From Edaphobacter lichenicola (GTDB lineage Bacteria; Acidobacteriota; Terriglobia; Terriglobales; Acidobacteriaceae), in NCBI RefSeq assembly GCF_025264645.1, contig NZ_CP073696.1, forward strand, positions 868,001 to 932,000: a stretch of DNA of 64,000 nucleotides. Reading direction: 5' to 3'. Below the pieces are notes generated by a model, which was not told where the DNA came from, searched no databases, and saw only the letters and a list, made by a program, of their open reading frames with translations. Below are positions 46,001-54,790 of this stretch, piece after piece. The translations under genes and the position numbers were made by a program. Each line of letters opens with the position of its first letter. Within the stretch, counting starts at the first letter, position 1.

Positions 46001-46532
46001 CGTTGAAGAACTGTGAGTTGTTGAAGACAACGGGTGACATGCCGGGAACTGTATTGAGCAAGGACTGAAAGCTATTGCCACTGCTGAGGGGCAGGTTGGC
46101 AATCTGGTGTTGCTCGAGCGTGGTCGAGATGTCGGCTCGATCGGTCTGCAGTAGGGCGGGAGCTGTTGTGACGATTACGGTTTCGGAGACGTTGCCGGGG
46201 ACGAGATCGACGTCGACACGAGTGGAGGTGTTGACGAGAAGATCGATGTTCTGATGAGTGTCCTTCTTGAAGCCCTTTGCTTCGGCGGTGACGCTGTAGG
46301 TTCCAGGCGGTAGATCGGGGAGCGTGTAGTTGCCGCTCTCATTGGTGATCGACTCGTGAACTGTTCCTGTCGCTGTTTCCGTAACTGTCACCTTTACGCC
46401 AGCGACAGTCGCTCCGGACGCGTCTGTGATGGTGCCCAGCAACGTTGCGTTTACTGCCTGACCAAAGAGAGAAGGCGTCAGGCTGAGGATGAGCAGCGGG
46501 ACGATGGTTCTGAGAGCTTTTTGCACGATCAT
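43059..46532 (-). CDS. TonB-dependent receptor, Oar-like, of the sugar cassette
   Basis: A 1157-aa outer-membrane receptor. Signal peptide (about 1-25), carboxypeptidase-regulatory-like domain (about 30-115: LGTITDASGATVAGVKVTVTE), plug region (LPLSSGNSFQSLLNTVPG) and a barrel ending in KISF with a terminal Phe. It starts at ATG 46532 behind GGAGG. It heads the minus-strand run of two isomerase-like proteins, an oxidoreductase and the FGE. A glycan or glycoside substrate is inferred from those neighbours. Confidence 0.92.
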   Translation of the reverse strand: MIVQKALRTIVPLLILSLTPSLFGQAVNATLLGTITDASGATVAGVKVTVTETATGTVHESITNESGNYTLPDLPPGTYSVTAEAKGFKKDTHQNIDLLVNTSTRVDVDLVPGNVSETVIVTTAPALLQTDRADISTTLEQHQIANLPLSSGNSFQSLLNTVPGMSPVVFNNSQFFNANNDLSVNANGQSSYVNLYQIEGIDDDQRTGIHIILVPPAASLQNVDITTNNFEAEFGRAVGTVVNLTLKSGTNQFHGSVFQNMENNGVNARNYFASGPNGRLVYNYTGASIGGPIVKDKLFFFGDFLRTSDHESSTVTTTIPYYNVVGSNIDLSKYAGQIYDPQTGDVADCQGGPTPANCGKGRTPFTNNQIPLSRAMTPVNDSNIGLTVLQSLDAIARNPKENLASSAYIGGATANNFSQNSPFHKDAISYDIKSDWTITQKDHLSGRFSHQSINTFQAPLFGSFLGGPTGGGFEATGTATAYSTGGNYDHVFSPTLFTEARIGVAHLRNSAEQSDFGSTDAKTLGIPGTNLSSIDSGQVAFQVSNFAGNGENGTGNPLIGYSQSLPWLRAESNIDFANNWTKILGNHALKAGADIRRIRDDLLQGNINAAAGTFYFSENQTSAPGAATKGQANDIASILFDTPYQVGQDTNSTFPCYRQTWLFFFVSDKWQATSKLTVDVGLRYELYPPATPRKAGGFSEYNPATNQLVIAGIAGNPSNIGMKTDYNNFAPRLGASYRATDTTVIRAGFGVSYVPFVDNSYAYNYPIKTSTDYTNVPTYGAAVLSSSNPAAVNFVSGIPPTPPVPIAANGTITATGNTFLNSLGNLYIPKNFQNAYVSSWNVAIQQALPGDSSLQIAYVANHGTRIDVAQNINIPSVYGQSGTFDPLNIAFGKTASVTQYFLGFSTNYQSLQVQLSRRFTKGIAFSSAITWGKAQNYQTGAQDGALLFYNDFRRNYTVADFDRGLNFEQTVTWELPAGRGHRYFNSGVGSFVLGGWKTSAILSALSGLPFTLTTTSATPGTTQTIDQIAPFHVLHNVTRAAKTQWFDPTSFSVSRLAGCVSPGPCLVGNTQRNQFRGPGYFSDNLSLFKSFPIFRESSLEARFDAFNLTNTPAFGQPGTTFGSGSFGIITSTLGSGVGNVNGVGGPRVLQAAVKISF

Positions 46533-46750
46533 GTGAAGACCTCCGAAGATGAGACAAAGTACAAGACTGAGGCTTTTATTGTTTGAAGAGCGAACGAACG
46601 CTACCAGTGGCGACATGACGGAGTCAAGAAAATAAACGGTGACAGGTCGCGGCAAATGCTTAAGTGGAATCGGTTGAAAGGAGGGGCGGTGGGTGTAAGT
46701 TAGCTTACGGGCGAGGCTGCCGGATAGCCCAGTGCCGATTGGAGTACCGA

Positions 46751-46843
46751 TCAGTTTTTGTACTCGGCAAAGATGAGGAAGATCAGGCCGATTGAGATGC
46801 GCTGAAAGGCAAGTGCTTTGGATTGTTTTTCTGCTGCACTCAT
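46751..46843 (-). CDS. 30-aa ORF coupled to pyrE, possible truncated membrane protein
   Basis: The ATG overlaps the pyrE stop as ATGA (46840-46843). The peptide ends in one hydrophobic segment (FQRISIGLIFLIFAEYKN) and then a stop. It resembles the first helix of a small membrane protein (DoxX-like in style), so it could be a truncated remnant or a genuine one-helix peptide. Confidence 0.35.
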   Translation of the reverse strand: MSAAEKQSKALAFQRISIGLIFLIFAEYKN

Positions 46844-47508
46844 CTCGACTTTTGCAGGGAGATGTGAGCGGCGCGGACGTCGGAGGCGGTGAAGACGGAG
46901 AGGAACGGCACGCCTGGAATGGCGGCTTCGATGTTTGCTCGACCGCCTTGTTCGCGGTCTACCAGACAGAGAACGCCGGCTACGTGCATGCCTGCCTCGC
47001 GGGTGGCTTCGATAGCGGTTATGGTGGAGCCGCCGGTGGTGCAGACGTCGTCCACGATAACAACGTGTGCGCCGGGTTTGAGGAAGCCTTCGATGCGGCG
47101 GCCGGTGCCGTGAGTTTTTTCTGCTTTGCGGACGAGGAAGCCGTGGATGAGGGTGGGGATGGGACCGGGGTCTTCGTCGGCTTCGAGTTCGAGGGCGCTG
47201 GAGAGTTCGGCGATCTCGTTGTAGTCGGCAAGAGCCCATGCGCTAGCGCTGGCGGTGTTGGAGACGAGTGGGTCGGCGCCCATGGTGAGTCCGCCTACAG
47301 CTTCGATCTTTTCGGCGTTGGGGATGTGTTCGCGGATGAGGTCGTAGAGGACGAGGCCGGAGAGGCGGCCGCCTTCGGCGTGGAGGGTAGTGATGCGGCA
47401 GTCGATGTAGTAGTCAGACTTCTGGCCGCTGGCGAGGGTGAAGTCACCTAGCTTGAAGGAGTGAGTGGCGATGAGGTCGAGGAGTGTGGTCCTGTTGTCG
47501 GTCGGCAT
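46840..47508 (-). CDS. pyrE: Orotate phosphoribosyltransferase PyrE
   Basis: A 222-aa enzyme joining orotate and PRPP to OMP in pyrimidine synthesis. It shows FTLASGQKSDYYIDCR, VGGLTMGADPLV and the PRPP loop VVIVDDVCTTGGST. The stretch between about 96 and 130 (SSALELEADEDPGPIPTL) is longer than in many PyrE proteins. GAGGAG precedes the ATG. A G/C-run palindrome and 29-bp repeat units lie just upstream. Confidence 0.95.
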   Translation of the reverse strand: MPTDNRTTLLDLIATHSFKLGDFTLASGQKSDYYIDCRITTLHAEGGRLSGLVLYDLIREHIPNAEKIEAVGGLTMGADPLVSNTASASAWALADYNEIAELSSALELEADEDPGPIPTLIHGFLVRKAEKTHGTGRRIEGFLKPGAHVVIVDDVCTTGGSTITAIEATREAGMHVAGVLCLVDREQGGRANIEAAIPGVPFLSVFTASDVRAAHISLQKSR

Positions 47509-47530
47509 GATTCTTTCTTCTCCTCGGCTA

Positions 47531-47654
47531 GGGGGGTGCCCCCCCCATTCTCGCGTGTAAATTCCTTCGGATCAATAACTTACGCAGGCCGGTTCCCGCA
47601 AAATCTTCATAACAAAAGACTTGCGACCAAATTCGTCATAACAAAGACGTTAGT
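47531..47654. repeat. Composite repeat upstream of pyrE: G/C run plus 29-bp units
   Basis: A GGGGGGTGCCCCCC palindrome (47531-47546) lies 23 bp upstream of the pyrE ATG. Beyond it are three 29-bp units at 47556-47584, 47597-47625 and 47626-47654. The first two have mirror ends (TGTAA/TTACG and CGCAA/TTGCG); the last two units are adjacent. Same order and orientation relative to the gene as at ccmE and ubiX. Confidence 0.65.
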
Positions 47655-47755
47655 GAAGAGGAGGCGGTGGTTCATTGAGAACTGTCTTTTGTCTTCCTAT
47701 TTTCTAGTGTAACTGGTTGGGTCAAACTCGTACGCCACGCGATTGTGCAGGATTG

Positions 47756-47835
47756 GCGCGGGGGTTTCGCACTTGGGGGGTTGACATGTGGATTTGCTGG
47801 TGTTTTTGGTGGTGTTTTTTATGGGTAGGGTCTGG
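47756..47835. repeat. T/G-rich low-complexity intergenic stretch
   Basis: Contains TTGGGGGGTTGACATGTGG and GTGTTTTTGGTGGTGTTTTTT. On the minus strand it has the A/C-rich texture of the window's first 170 bp. Confidence 0.35.
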
Positions 47836-47888
47836 AATGTTAAGGACAGATGTAACTGCAACGGCGAATAAAAGTACAACAGCAGATT

Positions 47889-47925
47889 CCTTCCCCTTCG
47901 ACTGTGCTCAGGGTGCGGAGTGACA
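47889..47925. repeat. Degenerate dispersed repeat copy
   Basis: CCTTCGACTGTGCTCAGGGTGCGGAGTGAC-like sequence (the core is CCTTCGACTGTGCTCAGGG), a weak relative of the copy about 50 bp downstream. Confidence 0.35.
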
Positions 47926-47966
47926 ACAAAAGGGCAGGCAGCTACAACTGCGACTACAACTGCAAA

Positions 47967-48000
47967 GACAGGGATCCTTCGCTGCGCTCAGGATGACGAC
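47967..48000. repeat. Dispersed repeat copy C
   Basis: Contains CAGGGATCCTTCGCTGCG followed by CTCAGGATGACGAC. It matches copy D at most positions. It lies 58 bp from the end of the CPBP gene. Confidence 0.55.
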
Positions 48001-48057
48001 TCGTTAGTGTTAGCGCTTTAGGAAGCTCGTGGCAGTGTTGGTCTCGTGGGAGATGGT

Positions 48058-49086
48058 TTAGTGGGAGAGCTTGTCGAGGTGGCGGTAGCCGCCGGTGGCG
48101 ATGAAGGCGGTGAGGAAGATGGTGAAGTTGTAGCTGGCGTGGATGAGGGTGGAGGCGAGGACGGAGCGGAGGCGGATGCGGACCGCGCTCAGGATCAGCG
48201 AGACGCAGAAGAGCAGCAGCAACACGGGCCAGGTGAAGGCTGTCTGTTGGCCGTGAAGGGCGGCGAAGAGGATGCTGGTCAGGACGGAGGAGAAGATCAG
48301 GGCCGGGAGGGTGATCTTGTTGGTGGAGTGCCAAAGTTCACGGGCGGCGGGGGTACGGGGGAGCGAGAGCCAGTCATAGGCTATTGCGAAGGCGGGTAGA
48401 AGGAAGCCGCGGAAGAGGATCTCTTCGAAGAGGGGCGCGAGGCAGATGCCAAAGATAGTGACGAGCCAGACGTCGGACGGGGTGCGGAAGAAGTCGTCCA
48501 TGGGAATCTCTTTTGGCATGGAGATCAGGGTAGAGATTGCCTGAACTGCGAACGAGAGGACGAGGCCGATGGGGATGAGGCGAAGGGCGTTGCGGCGTGC
48601 GGCGTCGGGATTCGCTCCGATTCCATCGGGGAAGGAACGCTTCCACAGCAAGGGAAATACAAACCAGGAGATGACGAGGGTGAGGATGTAGCTGACAGCT
48701 TCGGAGGCGATGAGGAGTTTGGGAGAGATGGAGGACTTTGCCGCAGCAGCCGTGGCATGGGAGAGGCCGAAAGGGACAAGCTGGGTGAGGATGAGGATGA
48801 AGCCCGCGATGGCGAGAAAGAGAAGAGCGTGGCCAAGGTTGGGGATGCGGGAGGGCGCATCTTCGGGGGCGTCATTGGGGGTGTTGTCCATCGGAGGCTG
48901 AAGGATGGCTTCGCCTTCGGGGAGGATGGGACGGACGACTGGCGCGTCTGAATGACTGCGGGCCTGCGTGGTGGGGCCGTTGTGGCTGGGGATGAGGGAG
49001 AAGAGAGCGGACGCGCTTGGCACGGTGTCTGCATGGCTTACGGGATGGCTATCGGATGGGAGTGTCTTTGGGGTGAGGTCGCTCAT
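48058..49086 (-). CDS. CPBP family intramembrane metalloprotease
   Basis: A 342-aa membrane protein with about eight helices. The Abi/CPBP motifs are present: EEILFRG in the first catalytic region, ALHGQQTAF in the second and HASYN near the end. A disordered Ser/Pro-rich N-terminus (about 1-80) precedes the first helix. It overlaps uvrA by ATGA and so is translationally coupled to it. Relatives process prenylated proteins or protect against bacteriocins; the target here is unknown. Confidence 0.88.
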   Translation of the reverse strand: MSDLTPKTLPSDSHPVSHADTVPSASALFSLIPSHNGPTTQARSHSDAPVVRPILPEGEAILQPPMDNTPNDAPEDAPSRIPNLGHALLFLAIAGFILILTQLVPFGLSHATAAAAKSSISPKLLIASEAVSYILTLVISWFVFPLLWKRSFPDGIGANPDAARRNALRLIPIGLVLSFAVQAISTLISMPKEIPMDDFFRTPSDVWLVTIFGICLAPLFEEILFRGFLLPAFAIAYDWLSLPRTPAARELWHSTNKITLPALIFSSVLTSILFAALHGQQTAFTWPVLLLLFCVSLILSAVRIRLRSVLASTLIHASYNFTIFLTAFIATGGYRHLDKLSH

Positions 49087-52000
49087 GCTTTTTTCGTGCG
49101 CGGAGTGGTCTTTGCGGCGGCGGCTTTCTTTCCTGTTGTCTTCGAGGGCGATGCTTTGCTTATTGTGGACTTCTTTGCTGCTTTTGGCTTGCTGCTTTTT
49201 GCAGATCTTTCCTGGGGCTTGGTGGTGCTGGCCTTCGCGAGACCCGTTTTCTTTTCCGGTGCGATGAATTTGCCGCGTGGCTCCTTCTTTTTATCTGGAG
49301 CAGCGGCGATGTTTAGGGGCTGGGGTCCGGCGTGGCTGGTGCCATTGCGGCTGGCGAAGTTGGAGTTGTGCGAGGTGTAGTAGCGGGCGAGGAAGCTGCC
49401 GGTGTGGGAGGCGGCGACGGTGGCGATCTGCTCGGGTGTGCCGTGGGCGATGATGCGGCCGCCGCCTTCGCCACCTTCGGGCCCCATGTCGAGGATGTAG
49501 TCAGCGTTGCGGATAATGTCGAGGTTGTGCTCGATTATGACGACGGTGTTGCCGAGGTCAGTTAGCCGGTGTAGAACCTCAAGCAGTTTTCTGACGTCGT
49601 CGAAGTGGAGGCCGGTGGTGGGCTCGTCGAGAAGATACAGGGTGCGGCCGGTCTGGCGCTTGGAGAGCTCGCGGGCCAGCTTCATGCGCTGGGCTTCGCC
49701 GCCAGAGAGGGTGGTGGCGGATTGGCCTAGGTGGATGTAGCCAAGGCCCACGTCGACGAGAGTTTGCAGCTTGATGTTTACTGTGGGGATGTCTTTTAGG
49801 ATCGGGACGGCGTCGGCGATGGGGAGATCGAGGAGGTCGGCGATGGAGTAGCCGTTGAACTTTACCGAGAGTGTTTCTTGATTGTAACGACGTCCATTAC
49901 ATACTTCGCAGAGAACGTAGACGTCGGGGAGGAAGTTCATCTCGATGCGGCGCTGGCCTTCGCCCTGGCAGGCTTCGCAGCGTCCGCCTTGCACGTTGAA
50001 GGAGAAGCGGCCGGGTTTGTAGCCACGCTCGCGCGATTCGGGGAGCATGGCGAAGAGATCTCTTATTGCTGTAAACACCCCGGTATAGGTAGCAGGATTG
50101 CTGCGTGGGGTGCGGCCAATCGGAGACTGGTCGATTTGGATTACTTTGTCCAGCTGGTCGATGCCGATGACCTTGCCGTGCTGGCCGGGCTCTTCGCGGC
50201 TACCATAGAGTTCTTTCGCGAGGGAGCGATAGAGGATGTCGTTGACGAGGGTGGATTTGCCGCTGCCGCTGACGCCGGTGATGACGGTCATGACGCCGAG
50301 GGGGAAGTGGGCGGTGACGTTTTGCAGATTGTGGGAGTGGGCGTCTTCGACGGTGACCCAGTTACCGGTTAGTTCGCGTGGTGTGGCGCGCGCCACGATT
50401 TCTATTTTGCCCGCGAGGTACTGGCCGGTGATAGACGCTGGGTTGTCCATGATCTGCTGAGGGGTGCCGTCGGCGATGAGGTAGCCGCCGTTTTTTCCGG
50501 CGCCGGGGCCGAGGTCGAGGACGTAGTCGGCTTTGCGGATGGTGTCTTCGTCGTGCTCGACGACGAGGACGGTGTTGCCGAGGTCGCGGAGGTCTTCGAG
50601 TGCGTTGATGAGGCGCTGGTTGTCGCGCTGGTGGAGGCCGATGGAGGGTTCATCGAGGACGTAGAGGACGCCGCGTAGCTTGGAGCCGATCTGCGTGGCG
50701 AGGCGGATGCGTTGACCCTCTCCGCCTGAGAGCGTGGCGGCGCTGCGGTCGAGCGCGAGGTAGCCGAGGCCGACAGCGTTGAGGAACTCGAGGCGCTCGA
50801 TGATCTCGCGCTGGAGGCGATCGGCGATGATGCGGTCGCGACCCACGAAGTTCATGTTGCGGGCGGAGGTGAGGGCGCGCTCGAGTGGGAGGGCGGTGAA
50901 GTCGGCGATGGATGCGCCGTTGACGGTGACGGCGAGGGATTCGGGACGGAGGCGTCGGCCTTTGCAGACGGGGCAGAGGGTCGCGGACATGTACTGCATC
51001 ATGTACTCGCGGTAGCCCTCGGATTTGGTGTCTTCGAGGTTGGAGCGGAGGTGGTCGAAGATGCCGTGGAAGCCGGTGCGGCCAGCTTCGGAGCGGGGTG
51101 GGCCGTAGAGGAAGAGGTTTTGCTGCTCGGTGGTGAGGTCTTCGAAGGGCCGCTTGATGTCAATTTTGTACTTTTCGGCGGCGAGCTTGATGAGGCGTAG
51201 GAGGTAGGCGGAGCCGCTGCCGGGGCCCATAGCGCCGTCGAGGAGGGGCTTGGACCAGTCGGTGATGGTCTTTGCGGGGTCGAAGTCGTAGATGCTGCCG
51301 AGGCCGTGGCAGTTGGGGCAGGCACCGTAGTTGGAGTTGAAGGAGAAGCTGCGAGGCTCGAGGCGGGGGACGTTGATGCCGCAGTCGGGGCAGGCCATGG
51401 AGGAGGAGTAGAGGGTCTCGTCCATGCCGTGGATGGCGATGAGGACGAGGCCGTTCGCCATTTGTAGCGCTTTGGTGACGCTGGTTTCTAGGCGGCGGGT
51501 GTCGTACTTTGGTGCGGCGTTGGCGAGAGCGGCGGTGGTGTTGTCGGGTGGGAGCGGCTTGAGGATGATTCGGTCGACGACGGCTTCGATGGTGTGGTTC
51601 TTGCGCTTTTCGAGGCGCATGCCTTCGGTGAGCTCGACCATTTCGCCGTCGATGCGGGCGCGGAAGCCTTGCTGATCGAGGGCTTCGAGCTCTTCGCGGA
51701 ACTCGCCCTTGCGGCCGCGGACGATGGGGGCGTAGACGGTGATGCGCTCGCCAGGGGAGAGGGCGGCGATGCGTTCGACGATCTGCTCGGCGGATTGACG
51801 GGTGATAGGGCGGTGGCAGTTGGGGCAGTGAGGTTGCCCGACGCTCGCGTAGAGGAGGCGGAGGTAATCGTAGATCTCGGTGATGGTGCCGACGGTGGAG
51901 CGGGGGCTGCGGCTGGTGGTTTTTTGTTCGATAGAGATGGCGGGGGAGAGGCCGTCGATGGCGTCGACGTCGGGACGCTCCATCTGGTCTAAGAATTGTC

Positions 52001-52190
52001 TGGCGTAGGCCGATAAAGTTTCTACGTAGCGGCGCTGGCCTTCGGCGTAGATGGTGTCGAAGGCGAGGGAGGATTTGCCGGAGCCGGAGAGGCCGGTGAC
52101 CACGGTGAGGGTGTTGCGCGGAATGCTGACGTCGACGTTGCGAAGATTGTGCTGTCGAGCGCCGCGGACGGTGATGTGTGTAATGCCCAT
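49083..52190 (-). CDS. uvrA: Excinuclease ABC subunit A (UvrA) with basic tail
   Basis: A 1035-aa damage-recognition ATPase of nucleotide-excision repair. Two ABC modules are seen ([25 protein letters not shown] and [16 protein letters not shown]), zinc-finger cysteines (CPNCH, CPDCG, CPNCHG, CEAC) and [12 protein letters not shown]. Residues about 960-1035 form a Lys/Ala/Ser-rich tail ([19 protein letters not shown]) beyond the normal UvrA end, histone-H1-like and probably DNA-binding. I start at ATG 52190; a longer frame upstream lacks UvrA-like sequence. Confidence 0.95.
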   Translation of the reverse strand: MGITHITVRGARQHNLRNVDVSIPRNTLTVVTGLSGSGKSSLAFDTIYAEGQRRYVETLSAYARQFLDQMERPDVDAIDGLSPAISIEQKTTSRSPRSTVGTITEIYDYLRLLYASVGQPHCPNCHRPITRQSAEQIVERIAALSPGERITVYAPIVRGRKGEFREELEALDQQGFRARIDGEMVELTEGMRLEKRKNHTIEAVVDRIILKPLPPDNTTAALANAAPKYDTRRLETSVTKALQMANGLVLIAIHGMDETLYSSSMACPDCGINVPRLEPRSFSFNSNYGACPNCHGLGSIYDFDPAKTITDWSKPLLDGAMGPGSGSAYLLRLIKLAAEKYKIDIKRPFEDLTTEQQNLFLYGPPRSEAGRTGFHGIFDHLRSNLEDTKSEGYREYMMQYMSATLCPVCKGRRLRPESLAVTVNGASIADFTALPLERALTSARNMNFVGRDRIIADRLQREIIERLEFLNAVGLGYLALDRSAATLSGGEGQRIRLATQIGSKLRGVLYVLDEPSIGLHQRDNQRLINALEDLRDLGNTVLVVEHDEDTIRKADYVLDLGPGAGKNGGYLIADGTPQQIMDNPASITGQYLAGKIEIVARATPRELTGNWVTVEDAHSHNLQNVTAHFPLGVMTVITGVSGSGKSTLVNDILYRSLAKELYGSREEPGQHGKVIGIDQLDKVIQIDQSPIGRTPRSNPATYTGVFTAIRDLFAMLPESRERGYKPGRFSFNVQGGRCEACQGEGQRRIEMNFLPDVYVLCEVCNGRRYNQETLSVKFNGYSIADLLDLPIADAVPILKDIPTVNIKLQTLVDVGLGYIHLGQSATTLSGGEAQRMKLARELSKRQTGRTLYLLDEPTTGLHFDDVRKLLEVLHRLTDLGNTVVIIEHNLDIIRNADYILDMGPEGGEGGGRIIAHGTPEQIATVAASHTGSFLARYYTSHNSNFASRNGTSHAGPQPLNIAAAPDKKKEPRGKFIAPEKKTGLAKASTTKPQERSAKSSKPKAAKKSTISKASPSKTTGKKAAAAKTTPRTKKA

Positions 52191-52436
52191 GAGAGATGAG
52201 AGGCGGTGTTCGGCCAAGTCTCTAGAATACGGCATTTTGAGGGGAAGGATTTGATGGGGTGCGGCGCGAGGTTTTGATCGGGGCAACTCCAGAATGGGAA
52301 AAGTGTATCCGAAAGAGCAACAGGATCAACTTTCGGGTCATTGTAATTCCACAAAGGTTTGTAACAATAGGCGCGGAGTGAATGTCTTGTCGCTGGCACA
52401 TTGCACGGCAGCGGCTGGTGAATTAAAGGAGTGGGT

Positions 52437-52610
52437 GTGAATTCGTCGATTATGTTAGCTTGTGCGGTGCTGGCTTCACTGGGATTGGGTGTTCTGGTGG
52501 CCTATGGAGTATGTATTGCGATGTTTGGAATCTTCGAGATGCATGCCCGGCAGGTTGCCGGTAACGTAGCGCGACGTGTGGGCGCGTCGGCGCAGGTTGT
52601 GAAGAGCTAA
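52437..52610 (+). CDS. 57-aa single-pass membrane protein
   Basis: A short ORF starting at GTG, with a strong AAAGGAG site five bases upstream. A hydrophobic helix (MLACAVLASLGLGVLVAYGVCIAMFGIF) is followed by a basic, amphipathic tail (ARQVAGNVARRVGASAQVVKS). Ribosome site and profile argue for a real gene. It is divergent from uvrA. Function unknown. Confidence 0.65.
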   Translation: MNSSIMLACAVLASLGLGVLVAYGVCIAMFGIFEMHARQVAGNVARRVGASAQVVKS

Positions 52611-52689
52611 TCCTGCAATTGATGGATTCGCTTTCTTTTCAGCTTTTTTCCCTAAACCAGATCTCTTCCTAAATTTCTAAAACTGAAGA

Positions 52690-53409
52690 TTATTGAGGCG
52701 TGGTCGGCTGTTGTTGCTGGCGCATGCGCTGAAGCTGCTCGTAGATCTGCTGGGGCGTCTTAACTCCGTTGGGTGAGTCAGGTTGAGAGCCGTCAGTTGG
52801 AGCTGCTCCGGTTTGAGAGGCTGGAGTCATTGGGACGGTGGTTCGACTGCCTGGAGGCAAGGGTTCCGGCATGGCTTGCTGTTGGGGATCGGGAGCAGGT
52901 TCCGGTTGGTCGGCATGGTCGTCAAAGGCGGCCGCGTTTGGATTAGGTGGGGTTGGGCCTCCCTGGCGCGGAGTGAGGATGAGTTCGGGAGAGGCACCTC
53001 CGTCGGGATGGGAGAGGAGCATGTTACTGCCAGTTCCGTCTAGCAGTTCCGCAAGAATTTGTGGAAGGGGAGCTGGTCCGTACTGACCGAAGACGCGCTC
53101 GTCGACGACGCCGCCTGTAATTTTGACTCCGGCCGTGCTGGATATCTGACGCAGAATCTGGTTGAGGCTGGCGTTGTCTGCCGAGACGGAGAGAGTGGCG
53201 TTGGTATAGGTGACCTGGGCCCTCTTTGGCGGCAGTTGCGAAGGAGTGGGAGGATATTCGGGGACTGCAGTGGGTGGTGTTGCAGGCAGGGTGGAAACAA
53301 CCCCGGCGTTTGGTTTGACCTGAGGTGGAGTTGTTGACTGGGCGGACAGAAGCGCGGCGAAGGTAAAGCTGGCTGCGATGAAGAATCGGATTGGCGCGGC
53401 GCTCTGCAT
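52690..53409 (-). CDS. Secreted protein with an STN/secretin-type short domain
   Basis: A 239-aa protein from ATG 53409. Signal peptide (about 1-25), a Pro-rich linker, then an STN-like domain at about 67-135 (VTYTNATLSVSADNASLNQILRQISSTAGVKI and PLPQILAELLDGTGSNMLL). A long Pro/Gln-rich disordered tail follows. STN domains normally sit at the N-terminus of secretins or FecA-type receptors; here no barrel follows. Role unknown. Confidence 0.7.
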   Translation of the reverse strand: MQSAAPIRFFIAASFTFAALLSAQSTTPPQVKPNAGVVSTLPATPPTAVPEYPPTPSQLPPKRAQVTYTNATLSVSADNASLNQILRQISSTAGVKITGGVVDERVFGQYGPAPLPQILAELLDGTGSNMLLSHPDGGASPELILTPRQGGPTPPNPNAAAFDDHADQPEPAPDPQQQAMPEPLPPGSRTTVPMTPASQTGAAPTDGSQPDSPNGVKTPQQIYEQLQRMRQQQQPTTPQ

Positions 53410-53626
53410 GTGGGTGTAGGACGCGCCGGAGCCACGGAAGTAATCCGATAGCAAGGCGCCGTCTTCATTAGTTTATCTCGATTTTGCAAGGAGGCTGATT
53501 ATGGGGATTCTGGCGATTGGCCAAGCTGCTGGTTCGCTCCGCCAGGGTGTACTAGACTGGCATTGGCCTTCGAAGAGTCCTGCCCTTGCAGTCGATGGGC
53601 AGGACCAAAAGGCCTTGGCAGGCGAG

Positions 53627-54640
53627 ATGATGAGACTCAATATTGGATTACTGGCGGTGGGGTTGCTGGCGGTGGGGATTGCCCGGGCCGAGGTGTGCAT
53701 CACGCAATCGCAGATGACTGCGACGGAGCGGGACGCTCTCGTGGCAGCGGCACGTGGTCTGGCGGAGAAGGTTCAGGCCAATGATGTAAACGGGTTGAGG
53801 GCGGCGACTGTAGCCGAGTACGCTAAGGATTTTGCAGGTATTGGCGAGATTGTTGGTACTACGGCTGCGCATGTGAAGGGCGGCATACCGAAGGTGGAGC
53901 AGGTTTATGTGCTAGATGGGACGCAATTGAAGCGTGGCACAGATGGTACGGCGCCGGATGCACAGTTTTTTTGTTCCCTGAATAAATCGGTGGCCGAGGC
54001 AGATTTTCTCATTCCGGGGTTGGCGCCTGGGCGATATGGATTTGCGATTGTGGATGTACGGGATGGCAGCTCGCCTTGGCGGCTATCATTTTTATTGCGC
54101 CAGGATCAGGGACAGTGGGCGATGGCGGGATTTTATCCAAAGCCATTGACTGCGGCTGGCCACGATGGTTTGTGGTACTGGACTCAGGCCCGGACGATGG
54201 CAGCCCAGAAGGAGCATTGGAATGCGTGGCTGTATTACCAACAGGCTGAGAGTTTGCTGAAGCCGACGAACTTCATCCAGAGCACTCATCTTGAGAAGCT
54301 GAAGACTGAGGAGGCCGCGGCTGCGCCGCCTGCTCTGTCGGACGGCGTGAGCGCGGAGGCGCCGTTGGTGGTGAAGGGTCCAGATGGAGTGGAGTATCAC
54401 TTTACCGGGTTGGGGGTGGATGATTCTCTGGCCAAGGAAAAGATCGATGTGATTGCGCATCTCAAGGTGGAGCAGCTAGGCGATCCGGCGGCTGCACGAA
54501 AGCGTAATGCTGACGCGATGGTTGCGTTGCTGGCTGCGTATCCGGAGATGAGGAAGCCGTTTCATGGGGTGTGGATCTTCGCTGAAGTGCCAGGGCAGAA
54601 TCCATTCGTGACTGAGCAGGCGATGAGCGAGATCCGCTAG
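53627..54640 (+). CDS. Hypothetical exported protein
   Basis: A 337-aa protein starting at one of two adjacent ATGs (53627/53630) behind AGGCGAG. A signal peptide (RLNIGLLAVGLLAVGIARA) is followed by a soluble protein that includes FFCSLNKSVAEADFLIPGLAPGRYGFAIVDV and, after a Pro/Ala linker, a second domain with FTGLGVDDSLAKEKIDVIAHL. I do not recognise the family. The upstream extension to 53501 is probably non-coding. Confidence 0.7.
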   Translation: MMRLNIGLLAVGLLAVGIARAEVCITQSQMTATERDALVAAARGLAEKVQANDVNGLRAATVAEYAKDFAGIGEIVGTTAAHVKGGIPKVEQVYVLDGTQLKRGTDGTAPDAQFFCSLNKSVAEADFLIPGLAPGRYGFAIVDVRDGSSPWRLSFLLRQDQGQWAMAGFYPKPLTAAGHDGLWYWTQARTMAAQKEHWNAWLYYQQAESLLKPTNFIQSTHLEKLKTEEAAAAPPALSDGVSAEAPLVVKGPDGVEYHFTGLGVDDSLAKEKIDVIAHLKVEQLGDPAAARKRNADAMVALLAAYPEMRKPFHGVWIFAEVPGQNPFVTEQAMSEIR

Positions 54641-54790
54641 GGAACGCGGGAGCGATTTGAAACTTCTGATGAGTGTTTGATCGGGTAGTGCTATCTTGAG
54701 AATCGTTTCCGCAGGATGATAATGCGGGCACGAAGACATAATCCCAAGGTCAAAATTTGCACTCTATTGATTAGATAAGAAACGAGAAAC

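Noticed and set aside
46533..46655. 41-residue N-terminal extension of the second TonB receptor
   Set aside because: ATG 46532 has GGAGG and starts a proper signal peptide.
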